A stretch of DNA of 64,000 bases. Source: Paenibacillus sp. L3-i20. GTDB taxonomy: Bacteria; Bacillota; Bacilli; Paenibacillales; Paenibacillaceae. Position 1 is the stretch's first letter. The number at the start of each line of letters is the position of its first letter. The translations under genes were made by a program, and so were the position numbers. Positions 21,862-31,139 of this stretch are shown here, piece by piece. Under the pieces are notes generated by a model, which saw nothing but the letters and a program-made list of their open reading frames with translations, searched no databases and was not told where the DNA came from. Where the stretch lies: assembly GCF_022180385.2 (NCBI RefSeq), contig NZ_BQME02000001.1, positions 1,633,678 through 1,697,677 on the forward strand, written 5' to 3'.

Positions 21862-22344
21862 ATGGAAGAATGGTACTTAGAGCCCTTTAATGTGGTAGCA
21901 ATAATTATGGCAGTGTTAGTAATCGTTTTGTTGATTAGAATGTCCGTAATCGGTCGCAGATTAAAAAAGTTAAGAAAGCAATATGTAGATGTCATGGGAG
22001 ATACAGGAGTTACCAATATTGAAGAGGTTGTCATCTCGCTGAAAAATGATCTAGAGTCACAACGATTGCAGACTGAACAATTGCAACAACAAATGGCAAC
22101 GATGCAAGCAACGTTGCCTAAGATGAAGAGTAAAATCGGGATCCATCGCTATAATGCGTTCTCTGATGGAGGTAGTGAGTTAAGTTTCTCGCTGGCTATC
22201 GTAAATGATGAGAAGGACGGCGCAGTATTTTCTGGACTTCATAATAGAGAAAGCACATATGTTTATGCCAAGCCGGTGGTGAAGGGGGATTCCCCTTACC
22301 CACTGACGCCAGAGGAACGGAAGTCAATAGAAGAGGCAAAGTAA
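21862..22344 (+). CDS. DUF4446 family membrane-anchored protein
   Basis: 160 residues. One N-terminal membrane segment (about 10-28) precedes a coiled-coil-like Gln/Glu-rich stretch. The conserved soluble part reads KIGIHRYNAFSDGGSELSFSLA and is typical of DUF4446, a family usual at this locus in Bacillota. Function is unknown. It starts 16 bases after the desulfurase-like gene. Confidence 0.85.
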   Translation: MEEWYLEPFNVVAIIMAVLVIVLLIRMSVIGRRLKKLRKQYVDVMGDTGVTNIEEVVISLKNDLESQRLQTEQLQQQMATMQATLPKMKSKIGIHRYNAFSDGGSELSFSLAIVNDEKDGAVFSGLHNRESTYVYAKPVVKGDSPYPLTPEERKSIEEAK

Positions 22345-22371
22345 TCATTAATGGGGTTTAGATGTGTGCAG

Positions 22372-22980
22372 TTAACTATGATCAGAGGCTGCAGTTTGAT
22401 CTCTTGCTGTTGAGGAAATATGAATATGATTGGCAATCGCAGTGAATAAGCTTGTTGCGATAATTTCAGATAATCGCATAACAAGATGGAGTCTCGTATT
22501 TTGCAATACGAAGTATTCCATAAATCCTCCAACGTTAACGATACCAGTAACATGAATATCACCAACTGGAGGAAGATCTTTGTTGACACCAGCTCCGGGC
22601 CGTACAGGACCTTCGCCAACTTGAATGCAACCAACGCTAGAGACTTGACCTAAACAAGCGTCGATACCGATGATGAAAGGTTTAATATGTTTATGGTTAA
22701 TAGCAATAAGTGTATCCTCAAGGTTCATTGCATGCACAGGTTCCTCTAATGTGCCGTATAGGTGGAAGTGAGAGCTTCTATACTTTAGTAAAGAAGTACC
22801 TGTCAAAGGACCAAGTGCATCACCTGTAGAACGATCAGTACCGATACAAACGACAACAATTGGTCGATTGCTAGGTACATCCTTCATAAAGTCAGTTAAT
22901 CGATTAACAAGCAATCCAATAATGTTAGTGGTTGTGTAAGGCATTTTAAATGGAACATCTTTTATAAATGGTAGTTTCAT
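22372..22980 (-). CDS. yyaC: Spore protease YyaC (DUF1256 family)
   Basis: 202 residues. VVCIGTDRSTGDALGPLTGT and GIDACLGQ are hallmarks of the YyaC family, related to the germination protease GPR. It implies sporulation. It lies opposite in direction to its neighbours, converging with DUF4446, as it does in relatives. Confidence 0.9.
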   Translation of the reverse strand: MKLPFIKDVPFKMPYTTTNIIGLLVNRLTDFMKDVPSNRPIVVVCIGTDRSTGDALGPLTGTSLLKYRSSHFHLYGTLEEPVHAMNLEDTLIAINHKHIKPFIIGIDACLGQVSSVGCIQVGEGPVRPGAGVNKDLPPVGDIHVTGIVNVGGFMEYFVLQNTRLHLVMRLSEIIATSLFTAIANHIHISSTARDQTAASDHS

Positions 22981-23086
22981 ATAATCCCTCCCAAATGCGC
23001 TTATATAATACTAGTATATGGATGGGACAACCATTTTATACGTTGATGCATATTAAAAAAGAGGGACAAACTAGTAGGAGGTTGTC

Positions 23087-23338
23087 ATGCTCATCGCATT
23101 TGACTCAACACAACAGGCTCTTCGAGCGGAAATGCTGCTGGAATACGCAGAAGTGGAAATAGACATATGCCCGACGCCAAAAGAAATAACAGCAGGTTGT
23201 GCGTTGTCCATTCATTTCCCCGAAGATGATTTGACAACCGTTCAAGACGTTATCGAGCAAGAAAACGTAGAAATTAGAGGCATTTTTAAAGCAGTTGAAC
23301 AAGGCTATGAACAGCTAGAGTTAGATAAACAAAAATGA
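23087..23338 (+). CDS. DUF3343 (putative Se/S carrier-like) protein
   Basis: 83 residues preceded by TAGGAGG. The short domain has Cys28 and Cys38 in ICPTPKEITAGCALSI. This resembles the Pfam family described as a putative selenium/sulfur carrier. It could accept a persulfide from the nearby cysteine desulfurase-like enzyme; that link is inferred from proximity and the conserved cysteines only. The mscS gene follows after 24 bases. Confidence 0.75.
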   Translation: MLIAFDSTQQALRAEMLLEYAEVEIDICPTPKEITAGCALSIHFPEDDLTTVQDVIEQENVEIRGIFKAVEQGYEQLELDKQK

Positions 23339-23362
23339 TGGTGCTGATGGAGATGAACTGCT

Positions 23363-24217
23363 ATGAATCAAATCATTAATGGCACATTGGATTGGATCAA
23401 AGATCCAGAAACGTGGCAGAGCTTCGGAGGCTCGGCACTAAGAATAGTAGCTATATTTCTGATCGGAAGATTCGTAATCTGGATTGTACATAAATCAGTG
23501 GATAGATTCGTCATTAATCGTGCAAGCAAGCAATCACCAAGTCATGCTAGACGAATGACGACTGTTGGCAAACTGATGAAAAACGTAATCTCCTATATTT
23601 TTTATTTTATTGTTATTATGATTTTATTATCTGAGGTAGGTATTGATCTCGGGCCACTTCTTGCAGGAGCAGGGGTAGCTGGCATAGCGATCGGATTTGG
23701 CGCTCAGAGCTTAGTGAAGGATATATTAACGGGCTTCTTTATTATTTTGGAAGATCAATTTGCGGTTGGCGATGTTATTCAAACAGGACAATTCAAAGGT
23801 ACGGTAGAGGTTATTGGTCTACGAACGACGAAGATTCAGAGCTGGACCGGAGAAATTCATATTATTCCAAACGGAATGATTAATGAAGTAACTAATTTCT
23901 CCATTAACAATACGTTGGCAGTTGTGGATGTTCTCATCGCTTATGAAGCAGATGTTGACAAAGCAATGACCATTATCCGGGAAACAGTAAAACAACTTAA
24001 GCATGAGCATCTGGTAAAAGAACCAGAGGTGTTAGGTGTTCAGTTGGTCGCTGCTTTAGCAGTAACCATTCGTGTTATTGCGGAATGTAACCCTAATATG
24101 CACACTTTTGTTGCAAGATATTTGAATAAAGAAGTAAAAGATGCACTTGATCAACATGGTATTGAAATACCTTATCCAAAGATGGTTACCTACCAACGTT
24201 CGTATGAGGAGGTATAA
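23363..24217 (+). CDS. Small-conductance mechanosensitive channel, MscS family
   Basis: 284 residues. There are two N-terminal membrane helices, then the pore helix region LLAGAGVAGIAIGFGAQSLV, which is the MscS signature, and a cytoplasmic beta/alpha domain (FAVGDVIQTGQFKGTVE). It opens under membrane tension to release solutes during osmotic downshock. It is the YkuT-like short class. DUF951 follows 3 bases later. Confidence 0.93.
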   Translation: MNQIINGTLDWIKDPETWQSFGGSALRIVAIFLIGRFVIWIVHKSVDRFVINRASKQSPSHARRMTTVGKLMKNVISYIFYFIVIMILLSEVGIDLGPLLAGAGVAGIAIGFGAQSLVKDILTGFFIILEDQFAVGDVIQTGQFKGTVEVIGLRTTKIQSWTGEIHIIPNGMINEVTNFSINNTLAVVDVLIAYEADVDKAMTIIRETVKQLKHEHLVKEPEVLGVQLVAALAVTIRVIAECNPNMHTFVARYLNKEVKDALDQHGIEIPYPKMVTYQRSYEEV

Positions 24218-24220
24218 AGG

Positions 24221-24436
24221 ATGGAACGGAAGCAGTTCGAACTAGGCGATATTGTACAGATGAAGAAGCAGCATCCATGTGGAACAAACGAAATGGAAAT
24301 CATTCGAATGGGAATGGATATACGTATCAAATGTGTAGGATGTAAGCATAGTGTCCTAATACCACGAGTAAAGTTTGAGAAAAATATGAAAAAGGTACTC
24401 AGATCTAATCCCAATACCGAACGGTCGCCGGAATAA
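24221..24436 (+). CDS. DUF951 family protein
   Basis: 71 residues. The family pattern is seen as LGDIVQMKKQHPCGTNEMEI then MDIRIKCVGCKHSVLIPRVKFEK, with three Cys that may bind metal or nucleic acid. It is a small basic protein of unknown function. It is tightly linked to mscS. In many relatives ychF and then rpsF follow; here the accessory region begins instead. Confidence 0.88.
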   Translation: MERKQFELGDIVQMKKQHPCGTNEMEIIRMGMDIRIKCVGCKHSVLIPRVKFEKNMKKVLRSNPNTERSPE

Positions 24437-24652
24437 TAAAAAGAACAGTTAGGATGTTAAAAATATCTTACCGGTAGTCCTAGATAATTGCAGCAGGAAA
24501 TTATAAACTTTAGTGCTCGACATAGAAGGGGCTGTCCCAAAAGGTCATAAAGTGACCTGAGGGACAGCTTTTTTTGTTCTGAATAAACAAAAAGAAATCG
24601 CTTTTTGGTAAAATGGAGGTACCACCCAACCATTCCAAAAGGAGCGATTTCT

Positions 24653-26212
24653 TTGTACATTCAATATACCATGGACCAACTTACCCTGCCAATGGATTTG
24701 GAGGATGACATTCCTCAAAATCACCTCGTGCGTATTGTAAATGCCGCTGTGAACCGACTTAGCGACAGGATCTTTGCCTCCGCATACCCTGGTGGCGGCC
24801 GAGATAGCTACCACCCCAAAATGCTCACCAAAGTTATTGTTTATGCCTACACCCAGCGGATCTACTCGTCTCGACAAATCGCTAAAGCGGTCCGTGAAAA
24901 CGTCATGTTTATGTGGATTGCAGGCAGACAACAGCCGGACTTTCGCACCATCAACCGTTTCCGTTCTGAACGTATGAAGACGGTGCTCGAGACCGTCTTC
25001 ACCGCCGTTCTACAATTTCTGGCTGAGGAGAAATACGTGCGGCTTGAACATTACTTTGTCGACGGAACCAAGATTGAAGCTAACGCCAATCGCTATACGT
25101 TTGTCTGGGGCAAAGCGGTGGTGAAACAGAAGGCGAGGCTGCAGGAGAAAGTCCAGACTTTGTTCGCTACCATTGAAGAATCTGAGCGTCAGGAAGAGCA
25201 AGAACATCACGGATGGGATCTTCCTGAACTCGGCGAGTCCACACAGATCACCAGCGAAAAGCTGGAAGAGGCTGTAAAGCAGCTAGAGGAGCAACTACAA
25301 GAGAAACCTAAGGACAAGCCATTGAAAAAAACAGTTCGGGCAATCCGCAAAGACCTCCTCCCCCGCTTGCAAAAATACGAAGTACAGCAGGAGATTCTCG
25401 GAGATCGTAATAGCTTCAGCAAGACCGATACCGACGCTACTTTCATGCGAATGAAAGAAGATCACATGCGTAATGGCCAGCTCAAACCTGGCTACAATGT
25501 ACAGATCGGAACGGAAAACCAGTTCATTATCGGCTACAGTTTGCACCAGCGCCCGACAGACACACGTTGCCTCAAGCCCCACTTAGAGAAGGTAAAAGCA
25601 ACTCTGGGAAATATACCGAAAACAGTTATCGCGGACGCAGGATACGGCGGGGAAGAAAATTACGCTTACTTGGAAAACGAACAACTAGAAACAGTGGTGA
25701 AGTACAGCACATACCACAAGGAAAAATCGAAGAAGTGGAAGCAAGATATCAGTAAGTTGGATAACTGGCAGTATGACGAAGCCGAAGACATATGGACGTG
25801 CGCTGCTGGGCGTAACCTACTATTTCGCTATGAAAGTAAGGAAACGACAGAAAGCGGATATGAGTTACGGAAGCGCCACTACCGAAGCGAAAACTGCGAA
25901 GGCTGTCCGCTCAAAGAGGCTTGTACAAAAGCCAAAGGAAACCGAGAAATCAGCGTGAGCCTGAAGTATCTGCGTTACAAGAAACAAATACGCGAGAAAC
26001 TCAAGAGCGAGGAAGGGTATGCGCTGTCGGTTCGAAGAATGATCGAACCGGAAAGCGTATTTGGACAACTGAAAAACAACCGGGGATTCCGGCGTTTTCT
26101 GCTTCGAGGCCTGCCGAAAGTAAGCCTTGAGGTCGGGTGGCTTTCGCTCGCCCACAATCTGCTCAAGAAGGCGGCAATAGACCAAAAGCCAGAAATGGCG
26201 GTGCAGGGATAA
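24653..26212 (+). CDS. IS1182 family transposase
   Basis: 519 residues from a TTG start preceded by AAGGAG (frame open further upstream, but without a ribosome site). This is a DDE transposase. The first Asp is in DGTKIEANANRYTFVWGK, the second in VIADAGYGGEENY, and the Glu is near EPESVFGQLKNNRGFRRF. A Cys-containing zinc-like segment (CEGCPLKEAC) lies between the last two. It appears intact, so the element may still be active. Confidence 0.93.
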   Translation: MYIQYTMDQLTLPMDLEDDIPQNHLVRIVNAAVNRLSDRIFASAYPGGGRDSYHPKMLTKVIVYAYTQRIYSSRQIAKAVRENVMFMWIAGRQQPDFRTINRFRSERMKTVLETVFTAVLQFLAEEKYVRLEHYFVDGTKIEANANRYTFVWGKAVVKQKARLQEKVQTLFATIEESERQEEQEHHGWDLPELGESTQITSEKLEEAVKQLEEQLQEKPKDKPLKKTVRAIRKDLLPRLQKYEVQQEILGDRNSFSKTDTDATFMRMKEDHMRNGQLKPGYNVQIGTENQFIIGYSLHQRPTDTRCLKPHLEKVKATLGNIPKTVIADAGYGGEENYAYLENEQLETVVKYSTYHKEKSKKWKQDISKLDNWQYDEAEDIWTCAAGRNLLFRYESKETTESGYELRKRHYRSENCEGCPLKEACTKAKGNREISVSLKYLRYKKQIREKLKSEEGYALSVRRMIEPESVFGQLKNNRGFRRFLLRGLPKVSLEVGWLSLAHNLLKKAAIDQKPEMAVQG

Positions 26213-26233
26213 CCTCCCTAGCACCGCCATTTC
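26192..26233 (+). terminator. Transposase terminator
   Basis: GAAATGGCGGTGC and GCACCGCCATTTC form a 13-bp perfect stem whose loop contains the transposase stop codon. It is followed by CTTATTTTC. It would end the transposase transcript inside the element. Confidence 0.7.
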
Positions 26234-26345
26234 CTTATTTTCTCCCATTTTTCATCATGCGAGCTGTTTCATGAAGTAAGTATTTATACTTTTGAGACAG
26301 CTCCATTTTTTTGCATAAATACATACACAAAGAAATGATAGGTGT

Positions 26346-26464
26346 GTTATTGGATAATAAGTGGGGGTATATCGACAAAAATGGGAAGAGTCATTGATAT
26401 AAAATATGATGAAGTTAGCAATTTTTCAGGAGGAGCAGCATGGACGGTTGGGGTTAATGAATAA
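26346..26464 (+). pseudogene. WG-repeat protein remnant beside the IS
   Basis: Translation gives a WG repeat (NKWGYIDKNGK), then after a single-base frameshift IDIKYDEVSNFSGGAAW and a stop at 26464. This is the same repeat unit found in the two full WG-repeat genes at 38.9-41.9 kb. The fragment lacks a start and most of its length. It begins about 40 bases after the IS right end, so insertion or an IS-mediated deletion probably destroyed it. Confidence 0.75.
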
Positions 26465-26688
26465 AGGGGGAAATATGCTTACCTCATTTAACTATTTTGA
26501 AATGTAGTATCCAAAATCATTTCAATAAACATCCCATTAGAAAACATGGCTCAATCGTTACCGCAAGAGCAGCTAGAAATGAGTAAAATTTGTACAAGGT
26601 GAATAAACATGATAAAATTTTAGAGATGATTAATAAGTGATAGTCGATGATGATAGAGTAACTAACTACGAATGGAGGACATGACATC

Positions 26689-27030
26689 ATGTCTACTATA
26701 CCTCATTGTCCGAGCTGCAGCTCACAATATACTTATGAAGATAGAGGCTTGTTTATTTGCCCGGAATGTAGTCACGAGTGGTCTCAGGAAGCAGCAGAGG
26801 ACAACCAAGATACTGTTAAGGTAGTGAAGGATTCTAACGGGAACGTATTGAACGATGGTGATTCTGTTACTGTCATTAAGGATCTAAAGGTAAAGGGCAG
26901 CTCACTAGTTGTCAAAATAGGTACAAAAGTAAAAAGTATACGTTTAGTGGAAGGCGATCATGATATTGATTGCAAAATAGATGGTTTTGGTGCAATGAAG
27001 TTGAAGTCTGAGTTTGTGAAAAAAATATAA
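26689..27030 (+). CDS. PhnA/YjdM-type zinc-ribbon protein
   Basis: 113 residues. An N-terminal zinc ribbon has [21 protein letters not shown], with four Cys (8, 11, 25, 28 approximately). The C-terminal domain, with [27 protein letters not shown], matches the PhnA/YjdM family. The family was named from the phosphonate locus, but its members are not phosphonatases and their function is unclear. A ribosome site GGAGG precedes the ATG and a strong terminator follows, so it is a single-gene unit. Confidence 0.9.
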   Translation: MSTIPHCPSCSSQYTYEDRGLFICPECSHEWSQEAAEDNQDTVKVVKDSNGNVLNDGDSVTVIKDLKVKGSSLVVKIGTKVKSIRLVEGDHDIDCKIDGFGAMKLKSEFVKKI

Positions 27031-27045
27031 TTGCAATAGAAAGCA

Positions 27046-27082
27046 AAGCCCGCATCTTGATGACAAGAAGCGGGCTTTTTTC
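27046..27082 (+). terminator. Terminator after the PhnA-like gene
   Basis: AAGCCCGC..CTTG pairs with CAAG..GCGGGCTT around a 4-base loop, followed by TTTTTTCTG. Confidence 0.85.
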
Positions 27083-27293
27083 TGTGGAGATTCAGTGCAA
27101 AAAGGAAAATTGAGCACGACATAGTCAACCGTCACTAGTAGTTGTACTTAGTGGGCAAGAAGGTTTATTTAAGTTTCTTTCAAAGTTTATCCTTTTTTTA
27201 TAATTACTTTAGAGGAATTCTATAAGATTAATATAAAATTTGGAAGATTAAGTGGTGTGGAAGAGACGGAAATTAGAACTAGGAGGCGTAGTA

Positions 27294-29600
27294 TTGAAAA
27301 AGACGTTAGAGGGCTGGGGCAGAATTGTTGCCAAGTTGAAATGGGTTTTGGTTGTATTATGGATAGCGCTTGCTGTGTTTGCAAGCTCGTATTCTTCTCA
27401 ATTGAAACCGCTGCTTACAGGCGGAGGCTGGGGCGTCCCTGATGCTGGATCTTATGAAGCTTATGAAAAAATGGCGGCTCGTTTTGAGGCAAGAAGTGAA
27501 ACGTCAATGACTTTGGTCGTAAAGGACCCGAACAATAAAGTAGGAACAGATACATACAACAACAATCTTAAAGCGATTTCGGATTATTTACTTTCAAAAA
27601 AGGGAATTGAATCCGTATATACATGGTTGGATGCGCCAGAACAGTCTAAGGAACAATTTACAGGAGAAGGAGACCATGTGACGCTTGCATTCGTTGATAT
27701 GAATATTAACGAGGGGTTTGCCCAAAAGGAGCTTCCACTTATCCAGCAGGAATTGACAGAAGAGGCGAAGCGGTTAAACATGGAGGCTATTGTGCTCGGT
27801 ACACCTGCACTTTGGGGTGAAGTAAATACACGTAGCCAAGAGGGATTAAATAAAGCACATCTATATGCCATTCCAATTATTCTTTTGGTGCTCGTTATTG
27901 TATTCCGTTCTTTGGTATCAGTAGTAACACCACTTTTGTTAGCCGGAACCTCAATTGTCATTGCAATGGCTACACTTTCTTTTATTGCAAAAGAAACGGA
28001 ATTGTCGGTATTTATTCTCGATTCTATAATGATGATTGGGATTGGCGTTGGTATAGACTTTGCGCTCATCTTTGTAGCTAGGTTTCGAGAAGAACTGGCT
28101 CTCCGAGTGAAAAACAAAGAAAATATTATTTTAGCCTTGTCCAAAACGATGCATACGGCGGGGCACGCTATTTTGTTCTCTAGTTTGACCATCATAGGTG
28201 CGATGTCCGCAATTCTGTTTGTTGAGATTGCAGCAGTACGTTCCATGGCGCTAGGTGTTATCGTCGTTGTCTTTTTCTTAATGTTGACGAGTTTGAGCCT
28301 GTTACCTGCTGTTCTAGCTATTCTTGGTCATAAGGTGAATGCTTTACGCGTTCCTTTTATGTCGAAGAAAGAGAAAAAAACATGGTATTCTCTTGCACAT
28401 CATGTGATGCGCAGACCCGTTCTTTATCTGGTTGGATCAGTAGTCGTGCTTGGTGCAATGGCATGGCCAGCTTTACAGCTTCAGACATCGGCGTCAGATG
28501 TTAGAATGCTTCCAGAGGAGTCTGTTGTACGTGGCGGAGTAGAACTTGTGCAGGAAGAGTTCGGTTTAGGTTATTCCTCCCCAATTCGAGTTGTTGTTGA
28601 ATCGAACAATGGCGGTAGTCTAACGGATACAGAAGTACAAAAGCAATTAAATACGTTTACTGAACAGATTACACAATTGGACAATGTAGAATCTGTATCG
28701 TCTTATCTGTCGTTCTTCGAAGGACAACAACCTGAAGTCGTTCAAGGAGCTTTAGGAGAAGGACGCAGCAATTTGCCTGTCCAAGTACAAACCTTAGTAG
28801 ATAGGTTCATTAGCAGAGATATTCAAATCATTGTTATTGATGTTATATCTAATCAATACTCTTCAAGTGAGGGTAGCAAGCAGTTGGTCAAGCAGCTTCG
28901 GGACACTACGATTCCTGCTGTATTTGGTCAAACAAATACACTGAACATAGTTGTTGGTGGGGAGACGGCTGAAGGGCTTGATGTAAGCAACTCCTTGAGA
29001 GCGAGCTTGATACAGGTAACGATATTTACGCTTATTCTCATCTTTGTTGTTCTGCTCTTTACGTTCCGCAGTATATTAATTCCACTGAAAGCGATCGTCC
29101 TCAATTTACTGTCTCTAGGAGCGACATATGGCATACTGGTTATGGTATTCCAATGGGGAGGCGGTTCGGAAATATTCGGTTTTGGTGAGTTCGGAAACAT
29201 TCAAAACTTTATACCGATTTTGCTGCTTGGTTTACTATTCAGCTTGAGTACAGATTATGAAGTGTTTCTGTTAACTCGTGTTAAAGAAGAGTATGACCGC
29301 ACTGGAGATAACGAAGAAAGTGTTGCGGTAGGATTGAGTAAAACTGCACCGATGATTTCAGGGGCAGCCATTATTATGATCGGCGTATTCGGTTCCGTCG
29401 CTTTTGCTGGAATTTTGCCTATGCAACAACTTGGTCTTGGTATGGCTGTAGCGATATTGTTGGATGCGACTATTGTGAGGCTGTTCCTCGTACCGGCTAC
29501 GATGAAGCTTCTTGGAAAGTGGAACTGGTGGTTCCCATTTCAGTCCAAAAACAATGTTTCAAAATCGAATGCAGCTGCTATTAAAGCGGTGAAGTTATAA
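27294..29600 (+). CDS. MMPL family RND-type transporter
   Basis: 768 residues from a TTG start 7 bases after AGGAGG (27281-27286). There are two repeats of a membrane domain, each with a large outside loop. The RND-like GIGVGIDFALIFVARFREEL and LSTDYEVFLLTRVKEEYDR segments follow helix 4 of each half. Such proteins export lipids, siderophores or drugs; the substrate is unknown. A sensor kinase and response regulator follow on the same strand, much as YdfJ of Bacillus subtilis is tied to a two-component system. Confidence 0.93.
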   Translation: MKKTLEGWGRIVAKLKWVLVVLWIALAVFASSYSSQLKPLLTGGGWGVPDAGSYEAYEKMAARFEARSETSMTLVVKDPNNKVGTDTYNNNLKAISDYLLSKKGIESVYTWLDAPEQSKEQFTGEGDHVTLAFVDMNINEGFAQKELPLIQQELTEEAKRLNMEAIVLGTPALWGEVNTRSQEGLNKAHLYAIPIILLVLVIVFRSLVSVVTPLLLAGTSIVIAMATLSFIAKETELSVFILDSIMMIGIGVGIDFALIFVARFREELALRVKNKENIILALSKTMHTAGHAILFSSLTIIGAMSAILFVEIAAVRSMALGVIVVVFFLMLTSLSLLPAVLAILGHKVNALRVPFMSKKEKKTWYSLAHHVMRRPVLYLVGSVVVLGAMAWPALQLQTSASDVRMLPEESVVRGGVELVQEEFGLGYSSPIRVVVESNNGGSLTDTEVQKQLNTFTEQITQLDNVESVSSYLSFFEGQQPEVVQGALGEGRSNLPVQVQTLVDRFISRDIQIIVIDVISNQYSSSEGSKQLVKQLRDTTIPAVFGQTNTLNIVVGGETAEGLDVSNSLRASLIQVTIFTLILIFVVLLFTFRSILIPLKAIVLNLLSLGATYGILVMVFQWGGGSEIFGFGEFGNIQNFIPILLLGLLFSLSTDYEVFLLTRVKEEYDRTGDNEESVAVGLSKTAPMISGAAIIMIGVFGSVAFAGILPMQQLGLGMAVAILLDATIVRLFLVPATMKLLGKWNWWFPFQSKNNVSKSNAAAIKAVKL

Positions 29601-29628
29601 TAATTTGAGCTCACAAGGAGGTTAATGG

Positions 29629-31107
29629 ATGTCCATACGTTTAAGGCTGCTAATCTCTTATGCTCTTATGATCGTTGTACCTTTAGTTCTACTGTTTGCT
29701 TTTATGCACATTATCTATCATTTGTGTGTAGGCGAGGCGAATGATATTAAGAAGTACTATAACGCGGAGAATCGTACACTGGAGCAATTTCTGCAAGATG
29801 AGGTTGTTACATTCGCCAAGCTTCAGTTGGATGTGATGAACAATCCAGATCGGTTGCTGGAGTCAGGTGTGCTTGAAAGCTATGATGAGAAGTTCTCTAA
29901 ACGACAAACAGGTCTGTTGCTGGTAAAGGATGGTCAAATCCTATATCGCTCTGCTATCATTGATAGTGAAGATGCTGCGAAAATATCTGGGTATGAGACA
30001 GAGAACAGCCTTCGTTATAATTATACGGAACGCTCGTTATATATTAATGACAAGTGGATGATAAGTCTCAGCTTCCCTGTACACTATAAGGACGACACAA
30101 AAGCAAATCTCTATGTCGTTATTGATACCAATCCGATTAGTAATTTCTTCAATACACTATTGCCGGTATTAATTATTGTATTTATTATTACCTTTATTGC
30201 GGTCAATATAGCGATTACGTATTGGATGTCCTGTCATTTACTTGTTCCAATTAGGAAGCTAAAGGAAGCAGCAAAGCAAGTGAAAGATGGTAATCTGGAG
30301 TTTTCCCCTACTATTAAACGTAAAGATGAACTCGGTGAGCTTGGTGAGGCATTTGACGAGATGAGATTACGTTTGAAGGAGTCCATAGAGGGTCAATTAA
30401 AAGATGAGGACAATCGTAAGCAATTAATAACAAACATTTCTCATGACTTGCGTACGCCTATTACTACTATTAAAGGATATGTTAATGGCATTAAAGATGG
30501 TGTAGCCAATAATCCTGAGAAACTAGTTGATTATATGAATACCATTTTGGAAAAAACATCAGATTTGGATCATATGATTGAGGAATTATTCCTTTACTCC
30601 AAGCTTGATGCGGATAGTGTACCATTCACATATACGGAAGTGGATCTTGATTCGTATTTGAAAGAATATGTGGAAACTAATTCTAATGAGCTTGAGAGCT
30701 TATCTATTCAGCTGAACTATAGATATCTGCTAGATAAGAAGGTGAAGGTTGCAGCGGATCGAGAAAAGTTGAAACGAGTTATAACAAATGTCGTTCATAA
30801 TAGTATAGCCAGTGTGCATGGTTCGGATAAACAAATTATGATTGAAGTAACTCACGGAAACAATACAGGAATTGCACAAATCTCCATAAAAGACAATGGT
30901 GTGGGTATCGAGGAAAAGGATTTACCTCATGTATTTGAGCGATTTTATCGTGCCGACGCCTCGCGAAACAGAACGAGTGGAGGCAGCGGCCTAGGACTTG
31001 CCATTGCAAAACAGATTATTGAAGCGCATGGGGGTACAATCTCTATTCGTAGTGAAGCTGGAGTTGGAACAACGGTCTATTTTACCCTTCGAATCATCAA
31101 TCCATAG
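29629..31107 (+). CDS. Sensor histidine kinase
   Basis: 492 residues. Membrane segments lie at about 8-30 and 178-200, enclosing an extracellular sensor domain. The HAMP region (about 200-255) comes next. The phospho-acceptor His272 is in NISHDLRTPITTIKGY, and the ATPase domain has VVHNSIAS, DNGVGI and GSGLGLAIAK. It starts 28 bases after the MMPL gene, with AGGAGG before the ATG. It probably senses a compound handled by that transporter (inference). Confidence 0.95.
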   Translation: MSIRLRLLISYALMIVVPLVLLFAFMHIIYHLCVGEANDIKKYYNAENRTLEQFLQDEVVTFAKLQLDVMNNPDRLLESGVLESYDEKFSKRQTGLLLVKDGQILYRSAIIDSEDAAKISGYETENSLRYNYTERSLYINDKWMISLSFPVHYKDDTKANLYVVIDTNPISNFFNTLLPVLIIVFIITFIAVNIAITYWMSCHLLVPIRKLKEAAKQVKDGNLEFSPTIKRKDELGELGEAFDEMRLRLKESIEGQLKDEDNRKQLITNISHDLRTPITTIKGYVNGIKDGVANNPEKLVDYMNTILEKTSDLDHMIEELFLYSKLDADSVPFTYTEVDLDSYLKEYVETNSNELESLSIQLNYRYLLDKKVKVAADREKLKRVITNVVHNSIASVHGSDKQIMIEVTHGNNTGIAQISIKDNGVGIEEKDLPHVFERFYRADASRNRTSGGSGLGLAIAKQIIEAHGGTISIRSEAGVGTTVYFTLRIINP

Positions 31108-31139
31108 GAGAGGTATAATAGATAACTTGGAGGAATGAG

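Larger units (their letters stand above)
24528..26304 (+). mobile_element. Insertion sequence, IS1182-like
   Basis: The ends are imperfect inverted repeats. GGGGCTGTCCCAAAAG starts at 24528, and the right end (complement of 26294-26304 plus inner bases) reads GGAGCTGTCTCAAAAG. The element is about 1,777 bp with one transposase. I could not identify a target-site duplication. Each end also contains an internal palindrome. The left end can fold GCTGTCCC with GGGACAGC followed by seven T, a terminator-like structure. Confidence 0.85.
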
